A DNA stretch of 64,000 nucleotides from Gemmatimonadota bacterium (lineage in GTDB: Bacteria; Gemmatimonadota; Gemmatimonadetes; Longimicrobiales; Gaopeijiaceae). A program made the position numbers and the translations under genes. Shown piece by piece: positions 17,795-25,864 of this stretch (position 1 is its first letter; the number at the start of each line of letters is the position of its first letter). The DNA lies in the NCBI GenBank assembly GCA_016873995.1, contig VGVR01000005.1, positions 62,001 through 126,000 on the forward strand, written 5' to 3'. A model generated the notes under the pieces. That model searched no databases. It was not told the origin of the DNA and worked only from the letters and a program-made list of their open reading frames with translations.

Positions 17795-18037
17795 CTAGCT
17801 CTCGGGGTGCTGCTTCTTCTCCACGTCCTCGGACTCGAGGCGTCGAGCCCGGCTGCGGAGCCATGCCCCCGCGCCGGCGAGCATGCCGAGCGGAAGCAGC
17901 GTCAGAAACGCAGTCGTAGCGAAGAACGCCTGCCGGGTCTCACCCGGACCATCGAAGCACACCGCGCACGCGTGCGCGGCGTCCGGCACGAGCGCGACGG
18001 CGGCGAGCGCCAGCAGGACCACCCAACGACGGCTCAC
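17795..18037 (-). CDS. Small secreted/membrane protein with CxxC, last gene of the oxidase cluster
   Basis: This 80-residue protein has a signal-like hydrophobic start (VVLLALAAVALVPDAAHA), then CAVCFDGPGE containing a CxxC, a second hydrophobic helix (AFFATTAFLTLLPLGMLAGAGAWL) and a short basic-acidic tail. The GTG start at 18037 overlaps the stop of the second subunit III gene as GTGA, so it is translated with the cytochrome oxidase genes. CxxC next to a membrane helix could serve copper handling or thiol chemistry during CuA assembly, but that is inference. I do not recognise a named family. Confidence 0.72.
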   Translation of the reverse strand: MSRRWVVLLALAAVALVPDAAHACAVCFDGPGETRQAFFATTAFLTLLPLGMLAGAGAWLRSRARRLESEDVEKKQHPES

Positions 18038-18636
18038 AAGTACACCTGGATGTAGAGGACCGGCCACACCAAGACCACGAAGTACCAGAATGCGGCCACC
18101 GTCGCAAGCTGGGTCTCCGTCAGGAGCCCCTTGTTCAGTCGCGCCCATGCCCATCCGAGCGCCGCCAGCGCTCCTACCGCGTGCAGCGCATGTGTGCCGA
18201 CGATCAGGTAGAAGAAGCCACCGTAGGTGCTCGACTGCATGGTGAGGCCCTCGCCCAGCAGCGCGACCCACTCGGTGCCCTGCGCGTATACGAAGAACCC
18301 GCCCAGCAGGATGGACAGCGCGAGCGGAATGCGCGCGCTCGACGGCTCGCGGCGGAACGCGAACCACGAAAGCAGAAGCACGATACCGCTCACCAGGAGT
18401 GCGGCGGTGTTGACCGCGGTCTGCTCGACCGGGAGACGGGGCTGCCCGTAAGGCGGCCACAGGGCGCCGGCCGTCTGCGCCCGCACGATCGTGTGGGCCG
18501 AGATGAGCCCCGCGAAGAACATGACCTCCGCGAAGATGAAGATGAGCATGCCGAGCAGGCCGCTCGAGACCAGCGGCGCACGGCGAACCGGCTCCGGTCG
18601 TTGCTCCATCTGGTACGCTACGGATCCCGCGCTCAT
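18034..18636 (-). CDS. Second haem-copper oxidase subunit III-like protein
   Basis: The 200-residue protein has the five-helix COX3 pattern: LGMLIFIFAEVMFFAGLISA, VNTAALLVSGIVLLLSWFAF, LALSILLGGFFVYAQGTEW, GGFFYLIVGTHALHAVGALA and AAFWYFVVLVWPVLYIQVYL. FAEVMFFAGL and GTHALHAVGAL are conserved subunit III landmarks. The ATG at 18636 has a good Shine-Dalgarno (GAGGAG) 4-5 bases upstream. A different subunit III gene lies at 19382-19960 in the same cluster, so the operon encodes two. This one may replace or supplement the other in the complex, or belong to a separate oxidase whose other subunits are elsewhere. Confidence 0.85.
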   Translation of the reverse strand: MSAGSVAYQMEQRPEPVRRAPLVSSGLLGMLIFIFAEVMFFAGLISAHTIVRAQTAGALWPPYGQPRLPVEQTAVNTAALLVSGIVLLLSWFAFRREPSSARIPLALSILLGGFFVYAQGTEWVALLGEGLTMQSSTYGGFFYLIVGTHALHAVGALAALGWAWARLNKGLLTETQLATVAAFWYFVVLVWPVLYIQVYL

Positions 18637-18664
18637 CGACTCCTCTCTGCGTACGCGCCCGGAC

Positions 18665-19375
18665 TCAGGCCCCGGGGCGGAACGTCTCCACGTAGTCCGC
18701 CAGCTGCTCGATCTGCTCGGCGCTGAAGCTCGCGCTCCAGCCGACCATGAGCGGCGAGCGACCGACCGAAGCGCCACCGTTCGTGATGACGTTCACGATT
18801 CGCGCACGGTCGCGCTCCGCCCAGAACGCAGGGTCGGTGAAGTTCGCAGGCCTGGGGTCGAGTGCGAGACCAGCCGCGCCCTTCCCGTCGCCCGCCGCCC
18901 CGTGGCAGCTCGCGCACACCAGGTTGAACATGTTCGGAGCGTTGAAGCCGACGTCGACAGGCTCGGCGGCTTCCTCCTCCACCACTTCCTCCCCGGCGGC
19001 AGCCGCCAGCCCGCGCTCGACAGCCGCCTGGGCAGCGATGTTCTCCCAGTTGTTCCCCTCGTGGTTCAGGACGTCCACTGAAACGCCCCCCACGAACAGC
19101 GCCATCAGAACGAGCGACGCCGTCAGGAACCACTTCGCGATCCGCTTCTCCCACTTGAGATGCATGAAGTTCTGGATGACCAGGTTCGCCTTCACGAGCG
19201 CGATCCCGAAGGCGGAGATCAGCGTCACCCACACGATCCCGAATACCGGACCGACCACGCTCACGACCAGGAGGCCGAGGAGCGTGAAGTAGATCTTCTT
19301 GTAGTTGGGATGGTGCCCGGCGTGTTCGTCGTGCCCCGCGCCGTGGGCTCCGTGCTGGTCGTGATGCTCGGCCAT
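18665..19375 (-). CDS. Cytochrome c oxidase subunit IV fused to a cytochrome c domain
   Basis: The 236-residue protein opens with a His-rich stretch (HHDQHGAHGAGHDEHAGHH), then three membrane helices of the bacterial COX4/CoxD type (YFTLLGLLVVSVVGPVFGIV, TLISAFGIALVKANLVIQNF with the following MHLKWEKR, and WFLTASLVLMALFVGGVSV). After an acidic linker (EEVVEEEAAEP) comes a monohaem cytochrome c domain with CASCH as the haem-binding site near residue 155, and a likely Met ligand in PLMVGW near 208. In caa3 oxidases the cytochrome c domain is normally fused to subunit II. Here subunit II has none and subunit IV carries it. It lies 6 bases after coxC. Confidence 0.88.
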   Translation of the reverse strand: MAEHHDQHGAHGAGHDEHAGHHPNYKKIYFTLLGLLVVSVVGPVFGIVWVTLISAFGIALVKANLVIQNFMHLKWEKRIAKWFLTASLVLMALFVGGVSVDVLNHEGNNWENIAAQAAVERGLAAAAGEEVVEEEAAEPVDVGFNAPNMFNLVCASCHGAAGDGKGAAGLALDPRPANFTDPAFWAERDRARIVNVITNGGASVGRSPLMVGWSASFSAEQIEQLADYVETFRPGA

Positions 19376-19381
19376 TGTCGT

Positions 19382-19960
19382 CTACTTCGCGATGTAGAGG
19401 AGCGGGAAGAGGAAGATCCAGACCACGTCGACGAAGTGCCAATAGATCCCAATGAGCTCGACGCGCTGCAGCTCACGGCCGCGATAGGCGTCCGCCGCCA
19501 CGATGCCCATGATGATCGCACCCGCAATCACGTGCAGCGCGTGCAGACCGGCTGCCGTGTAGTAGAACGACCAGAATCCGTTGGCCGTGATCGTGAAGCC
19601 CTCCAGGATCTCGACCGTCCACTCGTACGACTTCACCATCAGGAAGGTCAGCGCACCGCCGATGGTGAGGACCAAGAACCCCGCTGCCTTCTTACCGTCG
19701 CCCTTCTCGGCCGCCTGGTGCGCGAGCACCGCGGTGAAGCTCGAGGTGAGCAGCACGAACGTGTTGAAGGCGCCGATCCACGTGTTCGTGTGCGACGCGG
19801 CCTCGGCCCATTCGGGGTGGCCGAGCCGGTGCATGAGATAGGAGCCGAGCACGCCGCCGAAGATCACCACCTCGGATGCGAGCAACCACCACACGGCCAA
19901 GCGGCCCGTGGGGATGCCCGTGGCGCTACGGAGCGTAGCCTGCGGTTTCGGGAAGGCCAT
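19382..19960 (-). CDS. coxC: Cytochrome c oxidase subunit III
   Basis: The 192-residue protein is a five-helix subunit III: LAVWWLLASEVVIFGGVLGS, FNTFVLLTSSFTAVLAHQAA, AAGFLVLTIGGALTFLMVKS, GFWSFYYTAAGLHALHVIAG and YWHFVDVVWIFLFPLLYIA. The Glu in ASEVVIF and the GLHALHV and YWHFVDVVW motifs are conserved. The start ATG (19960-19958) overlaps the TAA of coxA by one base (TAATG), so the two are translationally coupled. It stabilises the catalytic core and proton uptake. Confidence 0.93.
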   Translation of the reverse strand: MAFPKPQATLRSATGIPTGRLAVWWLLASEVVIFGGVLGSYLMHRLGHPEWAEAASHTNTWIGAFNTFVLLTSSFTAVLAHQAAEKGDGKKAAGFLVLTIGGALTFLMVKSYEWTVEILEGFTITANGFWSFYYTAAGLHALHVIAGAIIMGIVAADAYRGRELQRVELIGIYWHFVDVVWIFLFPLLYIAK

Positions 19961-21675
19961 TAGCTGGGCTGGTTCTGGGGCCAGTAGTCTTCTTTACGAT
20001 CGGGGTGCCCGTACTCGTACGGTCCGCGGTACACGTTGGGCAGACCTTCGGGCCAGTTGCCGTGCGGGGGCGGCGACTCGGTGGTCCACTCGAGCGTATT
20101 CGCCTTCCATGGGTTCTTGCCGGCCTTCTCGCCCTTCTTCCAGCTGACGTAGCAGTTGTAGAAGAAGACGACCTGGAAGATTAGCATGACGAGCAGCGCG
20201 ACCGTCGCGATCTGGCGCAGCATGAACATCCCTTCGCCGGCGAGCTCGGGGAAATGCTCGTAGTTGTAGATGCGGCGATGCTCACCGCCGATGCCGAGCA
20301 CGAAGAGCGGGATGAAGATGATGTTGAACGGGATGATCGTGCCCCAGAAATGGATCTTGCCCAGGGTGTCGTTCATCATCCGACCGAACATCTTCGGGAA
20401 CCAGTAGGTGAACGCCGCGAAGGTCCCGATGATGGCGATCGGGAAGAACGTGTAGTGGAAGTGCGCGAGCACGAAGTACGTGTCGTGGAAGTAGATGTCC
20501 GCGCCGCTCGCGCCCAGAAAGATGCCGGTGACGCCGCCGATGAGGAACTCGGCCATGAAGGCCAGAGCCCAAAGCATGGGCGTCGTCAGGCGGATCGAGC
20601 CGCCGTACAGCGTGGCGATGATAACGAAGCACAGCTCGGCGATCGGCACCGAGATGAGCAGCGTCGTGATCGTGAATACGTTCGCCATGCGGGGGTCGAT
20701 GCCGGCGATGAACTGGTGGTGCGCCCACACGAAGAACGACAGCACGCCGGTCGCGACCGTCGTGTAGAGCATCAGCTTGTAGCCGAACACTTTCTTGCGT
20801 GCGAAGGTGGCGATCACGTCGATGGTGATGCCGATGGCGGGCAGCAGCACGACGTAGACTTCCGGGTGACCGAAGAACCAGAAGAGGTGCTGCCAAAGCA
20901 CCGGGTCGCCGCCGCGAGCCGGGTCGTAGAAGCCGGTGCCGAGCGTCTGGTCGAAGAAGAGCATCACGGCGCCCGCAATGAGCGGACCGACCGAGAGCAT
21001 GAACAGGATGCTCGCGATCACGATCATCCAGCACACCAGCGGAATGTCGTACGCCCGCATGCCCGGGGCGCGTGAATTCATCAACGTGGTGATGAAGTTG
21101 ATACCGCCGAGCAGGAATGCCACGAACTCGAGCGCAACCGCCAGCAGCCAGAGCGACGAGCCGAGGTTCGTCTGGTTGTATTCGGCGACCGCCGAGAGCG
21201 GCGGATAGGCCGTCCACGCGCCGCCGAACCCGCCGCCGGGCACGAAGAACGAGACGATCAGGACGATCGCGCTGAGCAGGAAGACCTGATACGAGAGCCG
21301 ATTGATGCGCGGGAACACCATGTCGTCCGCGCCGATCATGAGCGGGATGAGGAAGTTCCCGAAGGCGGCGACGAGGACGGGCATCGCCACCCAGAAGATC
21401 ATGATGGTGCCGTGGTTCGTGATCAGCGAATTGTACTCTCCCGGCGAGACCTGGCCGAACCCCGGGACGTTCACCCCCGGGAAAGCCGTCTGCATGCGGA
21501 AGACGTACGCCATGTACGCGCCGATGAGCCCCATCGCTATGCCCGTGAACAGGTACTGCATGGCGATCATCTTGTGGTCCGTGGACCAGAGGTACTTCAG
21601 GATCCCCTGCGGGCCGTGATGCTCGTGCGCGTGGGCGTCGTGGTGGGTGTCTGCAGCCGTCGCGGTATGTGCCAT
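19960..21675 (-). CDS. coxA: Cytochrome c oxidase subunit I
   Basis: The 571-residue catalytic subunit binds haem a, haem a3 and CuB and reduces oxygen. The twelve-helix core contains the haem a/a3-CuB region LFWFFGHPEVYVVLLPAIG (CuB His and cross-linked Tyr), HHQFIAGIDPR with the two CuB His, and later YFVLAHFHYTFFPIAI with the haem ligands. HPEVY and the following pattern fit an A-family oxidase. The N-terminus is His-rich (ADTHHDAHAHEHHGP) and is shared in style with the subunit IV fusion. It overlaps coxC and follows coxB by 11 bases. Confidence 0.96.
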   Translation of the reverse strand: MAHTATAADTHHDAHAHEHHGPQGILKYLWSTDHKMIAMQYLFTGIAMGLIGAYMAYVFRMQTAFPGVNVPGFGQVSPGEYNSLITNHGTIMIFWVAMPVLVAAFGNFLIPLMIGADDMVFPRINRLSYQVFLLSAIVLIVSFFVPGGGFGGAWTAYPPLSAVAEYNQTNLGSSLWLLAVALEFVAFLLGGINFITTLMNSRAPGMRAYDIPLVCWMIVIASILFMLSVGPLIAGAVMLFFDQTLGTGFYDPARGGDPVLWQHLFWFFGHPEVYVVLLPAIGITIDVIATFARKKVFGYKLMLYTTVATGVLSFFVWAHHQFIAGIDPRMANVFTITTLLISVPIAELCFVIIATLYGGSIRLTTPMLWALAFMAEFLIGGVTGIFLGASGADIYFHDTYFVLAHFHYTFFPIAIIGTFAAFTYWFPKMFGRMMNDTLGKIHFWGTIIPFNIIFIPLFVLGIGGEHRRIYNYEHFPELAGEGMFMLRQIATVALLVMLIFQVVFFYNCYVSWKKGEKAGKNPWKANTLEWTTESPPPHGNWPEGLPNVYRGPYEYGHPDRKEDYWPQNQPS

Positions 21676-21686
21676 CTGCGGGCTCC

Positions 21687-22355
21687 CTACTGTGCCGTCC
21701 CAGTGGACGCGGACCGAATCCAGTCCGCGTGCTGCTGGGCGTCTTCGATGTGAATGCGCGCGGCCATCACGCCGTGACCGATGCCGCAGATCTCAACGCA
21801 CTGAACGTCGTACTCGCCCGTCTGGGTGGGCTCGAACCAGCCCATGATCGACCGTCCCGGGATCGCGTCCTGTTTGATGCGGAACACCGGCACGGAAAAC
21901 GAGTGCAGCACGTCCCGCGACTGGAGCTGGAAGATGTACGTGCGGTCCACCTCCACGTGCAGGTCATCGACCGTGAAGATGTCGTCGGCCGTGTCGAGAT
22001 CGTTGTCGGCCCCAGGGTGCTGGAAGGTCCAGGCCCACTGCTGGCCGATGATGCGAATCGTGGCGTCGGCATCGTCGGGCAAGCGCTGCTTGACGTTGTA
22101 CCACACCTGCACGGCGCCGATGATGATGAACACGTCACAGACCAAGACGAGGCTGTGCGGCCAGGTGATCCATTTCTTGACATGCGGCTCGTGCCCCTCG
22201 AGGTACTCGGACTTCACGCCCTCTTTGGCACGGAAGCGCCAAATCAGCCAGAAGAACATTCCTTCGGCGGCAATGAACCAGAAGCCAACGAGCACGGCGA
22301 TCAGCAGAATGACGTTGTCGATGCTCGCGGCGTAGGTGGAGGCCTGCGGAATCAT
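21687..22355 (-). CDS. coxB: Cytochrome c oxidase subunit II
   Basis: The 222-residue protein has two N-terminal membrane helices (IDNVILLIAVLVGFWFIAAE and SLVLVCDVFIIIGAVQVWYN) and a periplasmic cupredoxin domain. The CuA site is complete: His in VLHSFSVPVF, and C-x3-C-x3-H-x2-M as CVEICGIGHGVM. GQQWAWTFQHPG is the aromatic-rich electron entry region. There is no fused cytochrome c domain. That function seems to be provided by the subunit IV fusion and by the di-haem lipoprotein upstream. Confidence 0.94.
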   Translation of the reverse strand: MIPQASTYAASIDNVILLIAVLVGFWFIAAEGMFFWLIWRFRAKEGVKSEYLEGHEPHVKKWITWPHSLVLVCDVFIIIGAVQVWYNVKQRLPDDADATIRIIGQQWAWTFQHPGADNDLDTADDIFTVDDLHVEVDRTYIFQLQSRDVLHSFSVPVFRIKQDAIPGRSIMGWFEPTQTGEYDVQCVEICGIGHGVMAARIHIEDAQQHADWIRSASTGTAQ

Positions 22356-22357
22356 CT

Positions 22358-22534
22358 CTAGCTCATCCTCGTGCGCATGATGATGAACACCGCGGCGGCC
22401 ACGAACAGCACCGCGCTGATCAGCGTGATCTTATAGGTCTTCTCGGCGTCGATGAGCGCCGGGTTCTCCGAGTCTGGCGGAGCCTGCGGCGGTACGGGCC
22501 CTTGGGGCTGGTGCGGAGTCGGCGCGTGAGCCAT
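22358..22534 (-). CDS. Small single-helix membrane protein of the oxidase cluster
   Basis: This 58-residue protein has a Pro/Gln-rich N-terminus (HQPQGPVPPQAPP) followed by one transmembrane helix (ITLISAVLFVAAAVFIIMRT) ending in a basic tail. It starts with ATG at 22534 and is followed 2 bases later by coxB, so it is certainly within the operon. Small single-helix proteins are common in haem-copper oxidase clusters as accessory subunits. No specific family is recognised. It is too short for most gene callers to score well, but frame, start and position support it. Confidence 0.72.
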   Translation of the reverse strand: MAHAPTPHQPQGPVPPQAPPDSENPALIDAEKTYKITLISAVLFVAAAVFIIMRTRMS

Positions 22535-22545
22535 GAGTCTCAGTC

Positions 22546-23184
22546 CTACCTTAGGGTCTGCACGTAAGCGATCACGTCCTGCATGGCCTGATCGCTCATG
22601 ACCACAGTGTTGGCGCGCATCGTCACGCCCCAGGTGTCCGCGGGATTCGCGCCCCGCGCCCCGACGCGGAAGTTCTGGAGCTCCTGGACCAGGTACCAGT
22701 CGTGCAGCTGCAAGATGGGCGGCGCCCGCAGGAGCTCGTTGCCGCGACCGTCGGCGCCGTGACACGTCACGCAGACCTGCTCGTATTGCGCGGCCCCGGC
22801 GCCGGCGTTCCCGTGCAGCGTGCTCGCCGGGAATATAGCGGCCAAGGCCGCCACATACTGCGCCACCGACGGAACGTCCCCCTCGCGATTCAGGGTCACA
22901 GCCATCGGGCGCATGCGCAGACCAGGGAGGTCGTCGGCGTGCTTCCCGCGCCAGCCTTGCTGGAAGCTCGTGAGCTGGGCCTCGATGTACCACTGGGGCA
23001 GGCCCGCGATCGCGGGTGCTTGAATGTCCGGAGTGCCCTCGCCGTTCGCTCCGTGGCAAGGTTGGCAGGTCTCGAACAGCTCCGCGCCGCGCTCCATTCC
23101 GGGAGGGGGGGTCGCGCATCCGACGAGCAGGAGCGCCAACAGCGGGAGCCGGGCCAAACTCGGAGTCCGGTGTCGTGCCATCAT
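22546..23184 (-). CDS. Di-haem cytochrome c lipoprotein (cytochrome c4-like)
   Basis: The 212-residue protein has a lipoprotein signal (LPLLALLLVGCATPP, lipobox Cys near residue 25) and two cytochrome c domains, each with a CxxCH: CQPCH (about 40-44) and CVTCH (about 140-144). The two halves are alike (ELFETCQPCHGANGEG and YEQVCVTCHGADGRG), as in cytochrome c4. A periplasm-facing anchored di-haem protein at the head of the cox operon is a natural electron donor to CuA. Two consecutive ATGs at 23184 and 23181 could start it. Confidence 0.88.
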   Translation of the reverse strand: MMARHRTPSLARLPLLALLLVGCATPPPGMERGAELFETCQPCHGANGEGTPDIQAPAIAGLPQWYIEAQLTSFQQGWRGKHADDLPGLRMRPMAVTLNREGDVPSVAQYVAALAAIFPASTLHGNAGAGAAQYEQVCVTCHGADGRGNELLRAPPILQLHDWYLVQELQNFRVGARGANPADTWGVTMRANTVVMSDQAMQDVIAYVQTLR

Positions 23185-23192
23185 TGCGTCCG

Positions 23193-23453
23193 TTAGCGAA
23201 CTACAGGGGACAGGGGAATCGATTCGTCGATGAGCATGATCGGGATGTCGTCCCGCACGGGGTACAGCACGGTCCCGTCTTGGCGAACGAGGCCGGCCTC
23301 GACCGGCGCCGCGACGGGCTTGCCACCACGGCTCTTCAGGGCACCTTGCCGCGCTGAAGTGTTCACGCGCTCGAGCAACGCGGCATCGGCCACGCTCAGC
23401 GGCTGCTTCGTCTCGGGACACACGAGGATGTCCAAAAGGCTTTGATCGACCAC
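23193..23453 (-). CDS. Trm112-family small protein
   Basis: The 86-residue protein starts VVDQSLLDILVCPETKQPLS, the typical opening of bacterial Trm112/YcaR-like proteins (LLxILxCPxxKxPL), and ends with YPVRDDIPIMLIDESI, their other hallmark. The second zinc-type Cys seen in some relatives (CPxC) is Thr here, as in many bacterial versions. Family members are small activators of methyltransferases, or are of unknown role. The GTG at 23453 is chosen because it matches the family start. It lies 8 bases upstream of the cytochrome c gene on the same strand. Confidence 0.82.
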   Translation of the reverse strand: MVDQSLLDILVCPETKQPLSVADAALLERVNTSARQGALKSRGGKPVAAPVEAGLVRQDGTVLYPVRDDIPIMLIDESIPLSPVVR

Positions 23454-23516
23454 CGGCGACGACTCCGTTGTTCGGGGGCGGAGGGCCCAACACCGCGAGT
23501 CCCCCTGCCAGTCCGT

Positions 23517-23548
23517 GGGATCGGGAGGTACCCCTGGGGGCCGATCCC
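23517..23548. repeat. Inverted repeat in divergent intergenic region
   Basis: GGGATCGG (23517-23524) and its exact reverse complement CCGATCCC (23541-23548) flank a 16-base spacer, itself GC-rich with a CCCC/GGGG pair. It lies between the divergent Trm112-like gene and DUF192 gene, about 50 bases before the latter start, so it could be an operator or an RNA hairpin in the leader. No other evidence exists for either role. Confidence 0.4.
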
Positions 23549-23594
23549 GAGGCCGGTAACTTAAGCCCGCGCCGCGGGTATTGGGAGGTCGATA

Positions 23595-24152
23595 ATGCAA
23601 GCTCGTGAAGATTTTCACAAGGCCGGCTGCGGTCGCCTTCCCATGGTATTGGCGACCGCGATTCTGGCTTGGCTGGCCGCATGCTCGGGGCAGGATTCCC
23701 GCATCTCCCAACAGGGGGTTACGCTGCTGGCCGAGGCTTCGCCTCCCACGCCCCCAGCCTCCCCGATCGGCCCCCCAGCCGGCCATGCCTGGATCATCTT
23801 CGGGGCCGACACCGTCCTGGCCGAGGTCGCGGCGACTGCGGACGAGCGCGCCGAGGGGCTCATGTACCGCGAGGCGGTGCCAGACGGGACCGGGATGTTG
23901 TTCGTCTTCCCCGACGTGTCCGTGCGCGGCTTCTGGATGGCCAACACGTACGTACCGCTCGACATCGCCTTCATGGATGCGTCGTTCAACGTGGTCGACA
24001 TCATCCCCATGCAGCCCCTCGTTACCGAGACGTACACGAGCCGGGCACCGGCCATGTACGGCCTAGAGGTCAGGCAGGGCTGGTTCGGCGACAACGGGGT
24101 CGGGATCGGCTCCCGCGCCCAGGTCGTATTTGGAGTCCCCGCCGGCCGGTAG
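23595..24152 (+). CDS. DUF192 lipoprotein
   Basis: The 185-residue protein has a lipoprotein-type signal (MVLATAILAWLAACSGQ, lipobox LAAC) and a DUF192 domain: VLAEVAATADERAEGLMYRE, GMLFVFPDVSVRGFWMANTYVPLDIAFMD and a closing AMYGLEVRQGWF. FWMxNTxxPLDI is the diagnostic motif. DUF192 proteins are small beta-rich extracytoplasmic proteins of unknown function. A strong Shine-Dalgarno GGGAGGT lies 6 bases before the ATG. The gene converges on the ABC permease. Confidence 0.9.
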   Translation: MQAREDFHKAGCGRLPMVLATAILAWLAACSGQDSRISQQGVTLLAEASPPTPPASPIGPPAGHAWIIFGADTVLAEVAATADERAEGLMYREAVPDGTGMLFVFPDVSVRGFWMANTYVPLDIAFMDASFNVVDIIPMQPLVTETYTSRAPAMYGLEVRQGWFGDNGVGIGSRAQVVFGVPAGR

Positions 24153-24173
24153 GGTAGCCGAGCGGTGCGTGGC

Positions 24174-24905
24174 TTACGCGCCTTCCAGGCCACCCCGGTT
24201 CACGCGGCCGAGGGCGGCATGCAATCTCGGGCCGAAGAGCGCGACCGCGATGGGCAGCGCGACGGCCCACAACACCGCCCCCACGCCACCGCCGGCGGCA
24301 GGGCCGTTCGTCACCTCGAGGAGGGCCGTATGCAGCGCGCTGAACGGCGATCCGCTCTCGAAGAAGGCTTGATAGGAACCCGGAGCGGGCTCTCGAAAGA
24401 CGCCGGACATCTGCGCTAGCAGCGGCACCGTGACCGCAGTGAAGAGCGCGGTTTCCGTGAGTGACCGGCTCGCTGCCGCGATGACGATCCCGACCAGCCC
24501 GGCGATCCACACCGTAACCGCAAGAGCCACGACCGCCGTCGCGAGCGTGCCCCCGGAGGCGCCGACGGCAAGTCCTGCGAGCAGCAGCGCGGGCGTCAGC
24601 TGCAGGGTGTCGAGTACCGCACCGGCCCCCGCACGCTGGAGCAAGTAGCTCGACGGCGCCACTCCTGCCCGGACGATCCTGCCGGCCATGCCCCGCTGGC
24701 CATCCCACCGTAGTGGAATCGCAGCGCCGAACATCGAGAACGCCGTAAAGATCACGAGGTAGACGCCGGCCGCCGCCCCGGGCGGCACCGCACCCGTCGC
24801 GACGATGAGCACGAGCGTGAACGGCACCACGAAGTTGAGGATGAAGACGCGCTTCCTGGTCAGCGCCAGCCGCCATTGGACGCTCCAGACCGCGGGGGCA
24901 CGCGC
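24174..24905 (-). CDS. ABC-2-like transporter permease, start unresolved
   Basis: The frame encodes about six membrane helices: VFILNFVVPFTLVLIVATGA, AAGVYLVIFTAFSMFGAAIP, TLQLTPALLLAGLAVGASGG, LATAVVALAVTVWIAGLVGI, LFTAVTVPLLAQMSGVFREP and GAVLWAVALPIAVALFGPRL. The pattern is that of an ABC-2 exporter permease of about 240 residues. The first GTG (24830) would cut the first helix, while the open frame extends to a TGA at 24908 and its coding sense (AVWSVQWRLALTRKRVF) continues upstream without any ATG/GTG. The start has therefore probably been damaged, like the adjacent ATPase. The substrate is unknown. Confidence 0.6.
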   Translation of the reverse strand, partial: ARAPAVWSVQWRLALTRKRVFILNFVVPFTLVLIVATGAVPPGAAAGVYLVIFTAFSMFGAAIPLRWDGQRGMAGRIVRAGVAPSSYLLQRAGAGAVLDTLQLTPALLLAGLAVGASGGTLATAVVALAVTVWIAGLVGIVIAAASRSLTETALFTAVTVPLLAQMSGVFREPAPGSYQAFFESGSPFSALHTALLEVTNGPAAGGGVGAVLWAVALPIAVALFGPRLHAALGRVNRGGLEGA

Positions 24906-25684
24906 TCAGCTCCACGCCCGTGGCCCTGCGGAAGACCTCCTCGAGGTCCGACTCGCGCACGGTCACCGACTTGATGACCGCGCCTGTCGCGACCAGCGCT
25001 GCACAGACCTCGCCCACGGCCGCGGAACCGCGACTGTTCTCGACCACGAAGGGGTCGCCGTCGGAGAGCACCTTGATGCCCGGCCGGAACTGTGCCTCGA
25101 GGCGGACGGGTCGCCGCTCGAAGGCGATTTCGATTAGGGTGGCGTTACCCAGCGAGGCGAGCAGCTCCGCGACACGACCGCCAGTGACGATGCGGCCCTG
25201 GTGGAGGAAGAGGATCCGGTCGGCGAGCTCCGGAAGCAGCGTCAGAGTCGGGCTCGCCACCACCACCGTGCCGCGCTTCGCCGACTGTAGGCGGAGCACG
25301 TGAATCAGCGCGCTCCGTGCGGCCTGATCGAGTCCCAGGAAAGGATTGTCGAGCAGCGTGAGCGCAGGTCGGTGGGCGAGCGCTTCCACCAGAAGGAGCC
25401 GGCGCCGCGAACCCGAGCATCACGCGCCCGGCCGAGGTCCGGCGGGCCGGAACGTCCAGAGTACCCGCGGTGGGTGAGAGGATACCCGCAAGCACCTTCA
25501 GCAGAGTGCTCTTGCCCGAGCCCACAGGACCGACGATGGCGACCACCTCACCCACCCCCACCTCGAGGTCCACGCCCCTCAGCACGGGTGCACCGGTGCC
25601 ATAGCGGAACTCGAGGCCAGAGGCCCGAATCACGCCCGGTGAGCGCGTTGCTTCTTTGATATCCACTGGGCCAGGAATGACCAT
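24906..25684 (-). pseudogene. Degenerate ABC transporter ATPase with frameshift and internal deletion
   Basis: From ATG 25684 the frame gives an A-loop FRYG and an intact Walker [10 protein letters not shown], then reads GRVMLGFA and loses sense near 25420. The other frame resumes at [20 protein letters not shown], giving Walker B, then GLD and [11 protein letters not shown]. Only about 55 residues separate the Walker A Lys from the Walker B Asp; about 115-120 are normal, so the Q-loop and most of the LSGGQ region are missing. Walker B reads LLDNP instead of LLDEP and the H-loop His is absent (ASPT). It is non-functional as an ATPase or highly divergent. The 3' end runs into the permease without a clear stop. 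Confidence 0.68.
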
Positions 25685-25864
25685 GTCAGCGGTCTTCCCG
25701 TGGGCTCGTCGCAGCCGACATGCATTTCAATCTTGAAGGAGGGTCGTCAGGGCAATCCTAACCATGTCGCGCGGCCTACTCACAAGGCGGGGGACCCACC
25801 GGTACCTGGCGCGTCACGCATGTCGTGGACCGCCGACGCGCACGTCTGCGGCGTGACCGCTCGG

